In this document: positions 62,490-64,000 of the stretch, piece after piece | How positions within the stretch are numbered: the first letter of the stretch is position 1 | How the letters are laid out: each line of letters starts with the position of its first letter | Source: Sphaerosporella brunnea | Lineage: Eukaryota; Ascomycota; Pezizomycetes; Pezizales; Pyronemataceae | NCBI GenBank assembly: GCA_008704415.1 | Contig: VXIS01000112.1 | Coordinates: 1-64,000 of the forward strand | Direction of reading: 5' to 3' | DNA length: 64,000 nucleotides | The notes under the pieces: generated by a model | What the model was told of the DNA's origin: nothing | Database searches by the model: none | What the model saw: only the letters and a program-made list of their open reading frames with translations | Position numbers and translations under genes: made by a program

Positions 62490-64000
62490 ATGACTAGGAA
62501 GGCTTTGAGAAACACAAACACACAGACGGCGACTCAAGGAAGCGGGAACACTGTACCAGGACGGAGTCAATCTATTCCACCACCTTTTACTGAGTCCGAT
62601 TCTCCCTCTGGACGTTCGTTTTGGCGGAGGAGACGAGCGACTTCTGAAGGCGCAATTTTCACTCTTCCAGGCTCTCCAAGAAAGAACCACTACATCCCAG
62701 TGATTTCCTCTCCTTTGAGAAATACAGATGGAAACAGCAGCGAGGGAAGCGACGAAGGCGAGAAGAGGCTTGAGGAGCCCATGTCAACTCATTCCCGCGC
62801 CCAAGTTGCCCGTCGGAGAAGTCTCCAAGTCCGAGTTATTGAACCGCCGCAGCAAACGAACCCAGAAACCCCGGAGGAGAATGACACTGCTGGCTCAGAC
62901 CCATCATCGACTTTGAGCTCCCTTAAAATGCCCTCTCCTGCGGTTTCCTTGAGGTCTCTTGGACGGGACTTCTCAAGATATCCTGCCAATGAACTCTCCT
63001 CTGGAACGCTCGTTGATCCGTCCATTTCTCCGACTCCAACTTTTCCTTCTGCTTCCATACCTTATGCGCTGCCTATGGAGTTGCCAGAAGGGCTGGGGCG
63101 TGGCTTCGATTCGGCAGATCCGGAGAGAGGATATTCGCCTTACATATCAAAAGGAGGGCCGCCTGTCCATTACCCGACCCTGGATGAGAAGGAAGATGAT
63201 GACCATCTCCACAATCCGGACGAGTTTCAGGACAAGCGTCCCGGTTGGCGCGAGTACTGCGGGTTTGGCGCCACCTGGTTGTGCTTGCTTTGTGGCATAC
63301 TTTTGTTGCTGGGTCTGTTTCTTGGGTTTCCAATTGTCAGAGCTCTGGGGCATCTGCGAAGGCAGGATACCCAGTTGAATACGGTAGAGAGGCTATCATC
63401 TCATACGTACCCTATACTGGGTGGCATCAGGACTTCTCTCATTGATCCGGATACACCAGCTTATGCAATGACTAGAAAATCGGTACTTGGGCAAGGGAAC
63501 CTGATGCTGGTATTTAGCGATGAATTCAACGTCGACGGCAGGACATTCTACGAAGGAGATGATCAGTTCTGGCAAGCGGCAGATTTCCATTATGCGGCAA
63601 CCAACGACCTGGAATGGTATGATCCTGATGCTATAACGACTGCTAACGGGACTTTGCAAATCCGAATGCAGGCCATAAAAAACCACGGATTGGATTACCG
63701 CTCTGGGATGTTACAGAGCTGGAATAAGATGTGCTTTAAGGGAGGAGTCATTGAGGTTTCGGTGTCTCTTGCAGGACCAGCTGGTGTTTCGGGTGCATGG
63801 CCGGGAATCTGGACACTTGGAAATCTCGCAAGGCCGGGATATCAGGCTACAACTGATGGCATCTGGCCGTACTCGTATGATTATTGTGATGTGGGGATCA
63901 CACCTAATCAATCGAGTGCCGATGGACTATCTTTCTTGCCTGGACAGAGGCTTGCCAATTGCGTGTGCAACGGCGAAGATCATCCATCTCTAGGAACAGG
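62490..64000 (+). CDS. kre6: Kre6/Skn1-type beta-glucan synthesis-associated protein (3' end outside window)
   Basis: Type II membrane protein of the Golgi/secretory path needed for beta-1,6-glucan of the cell wall; the lumenal part is a GH16-like fold (SKN1 domain, PF03935). The frame is open from the ATG at 62490 to the window end (503 codons so far). A Ser/Pro-rich cytosolic N-terminus of about 255 residues is followed by one membrane helix (WLCLLCGILLLLGLFLGFPI). Then comes the catalytic-like domain: LMLVFSDEFNVDGRTFYEGD, QFWQAADFHYAATNDLEWYD, LDYRSGMLQSWNKMCFKGGV and GAWPGIWTLGNLARPGYQAT, then DGIWPYSYDYCDVG. Homologous features end beyond 64000, so the active-site region and C-terminus are incomplete. 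The earlier ATG choice is supported by continuous low-complexity coding sequence. Confidence 0.9.
   Translation, partial: MTRKALRNTNTQTATQGSGNTVPGRSQSIPPPFTESDSPSGRSFWRRRRATSEGAIFTLPGSPRKNHYIPVISSPLRNTDGNSSEGSDEGEKRLEEPMSTHSRAQVARRRSLQVRVIEPPQQTNPETPEENDTAGSDPSSTLSSLKMPSPAVSLRSLGRDFSRYPANELSSGTLVDPSISPTPTFPSASIPYALPMELPEGLGRGFDSADPERGYSPYISKGGPPVHYPTLDEKEDDDHLHNPDEFQDKRPGWREYCGFGATWLCLLCGILLLLGLFLGFPIVRALGHLRRQDTQLNTVERLSSHTYPILGGIRTSLIDPDTPAYAMTRKSVLGQGNLMLVFSDEFNVDGRTFYEGDDQFWQAADFHYAATNDLEWYDPDAITTANGTLQIRMQAIKNHGLDYRSGMLQSWNKMCFKGGVIEVSVSLAGPAGVSGAWPGIWTLGNLARPGYQATTDGIWPYSYDYCDVGITPNQSSADGLSFLPGQRLANCVCNGEDHPSLGT

Overview
This is a nuclear window from a filamentous ascomycete (Pezizomycotina). 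Eurotiomycetes, possibly Eurotiales, is my best guess. The evidence is short introns of about 45-70 nt with GT..AG ends and CTAAC/CTGAC-like branch points, widely spaced monocistronic genes on both strands, and the protein set: a Hog1/SakA MAP kinase, a group III G-alpha of GanB type, CulA-type cullin, Ask1, Rrn5, Srf1 and Avl9 with a long proline-rich tail. All exon joins were made by eye from the DNA. Products are named from motifs I recognise, not from a search.

Layout. 1-87 is the first exon of an unidentified minus-strand gene that leaves the window. 1812-5150 (-) is avl9, a late secretory pathway gene. 5.5-9.1 kb is a transposon graveyard: two nested TA-flanked inverted-repeat elements, a TAA-flanked MITE sitting in a LINE tail, and further LINE 3' ends. 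10.1-11.6 kb (-) is the HOG MAP kinase, 15.05-16.44 kb (+) a G-alpha subunit, 18.8-22.0 kb (+) glycogen phosphorylase, 22.5-24.0 kb (+) the DASH subunit Ask1, 24.5-25.7 kb (-) the COMPASS-type WD40 protein Swd2, and 27.0-28.0 kb (+) the mitochondrial oxaloacetate carrier Oac1. A decayed LINE follows, then a ZUP1-like C78 peptidase (29.6-31.7 kb, -) and a small ER-Golgi membrane protein resembling ERGIC-53 without its lectin domain (32.6-33.4 kb, -).

33.5-37.0 kb is a second gene desert holding inverted-repeat DNA transposons, including a 1.2 kb Tc1/mariner-like element. Then come rrn5 (37.0-39.6 kb, -), a multi-KH RNA-binding protein (40.9-43.9 kb, -), an unrecognised proline-rich protein with a Pro-Ala repeat (46.2-48.6 kb, -), an Sdt1-like nucleotidase (48.8-49.7 kb, +), sec23 (50.0-52.5 kb, -), a Cul1-type cullin (53.4-56.2 kb, -), srf1 (57.4-59.0 kb, -), a mitochondrial K+/H+ exchange-related protein (59.7-60.9 kb, +), an SdhC-like cytochrome b subunit that lacks the usual haem histidine (61.2-61.8 kb, +), and a 3'-truncated Kre6/Skn1 beta-glucan synthesis gene (62.5 kb to the end, +).

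No gene cluster or operon-like system is present. Shared themes are secretory trafficking (avl9, ERGIC-like, sec23, srf1, kre6), stress and nutrient signalling (hogA, ganB, glycogen phosphorylase) and mitochondrial membrane proteins (oac1, the K+/H+ protein, sdhC). The most unusual items are the SdhC-like paralogue, the lectin-less ERGIC-53-like protein and the nested transposons whose ends read TA-CCGTA.
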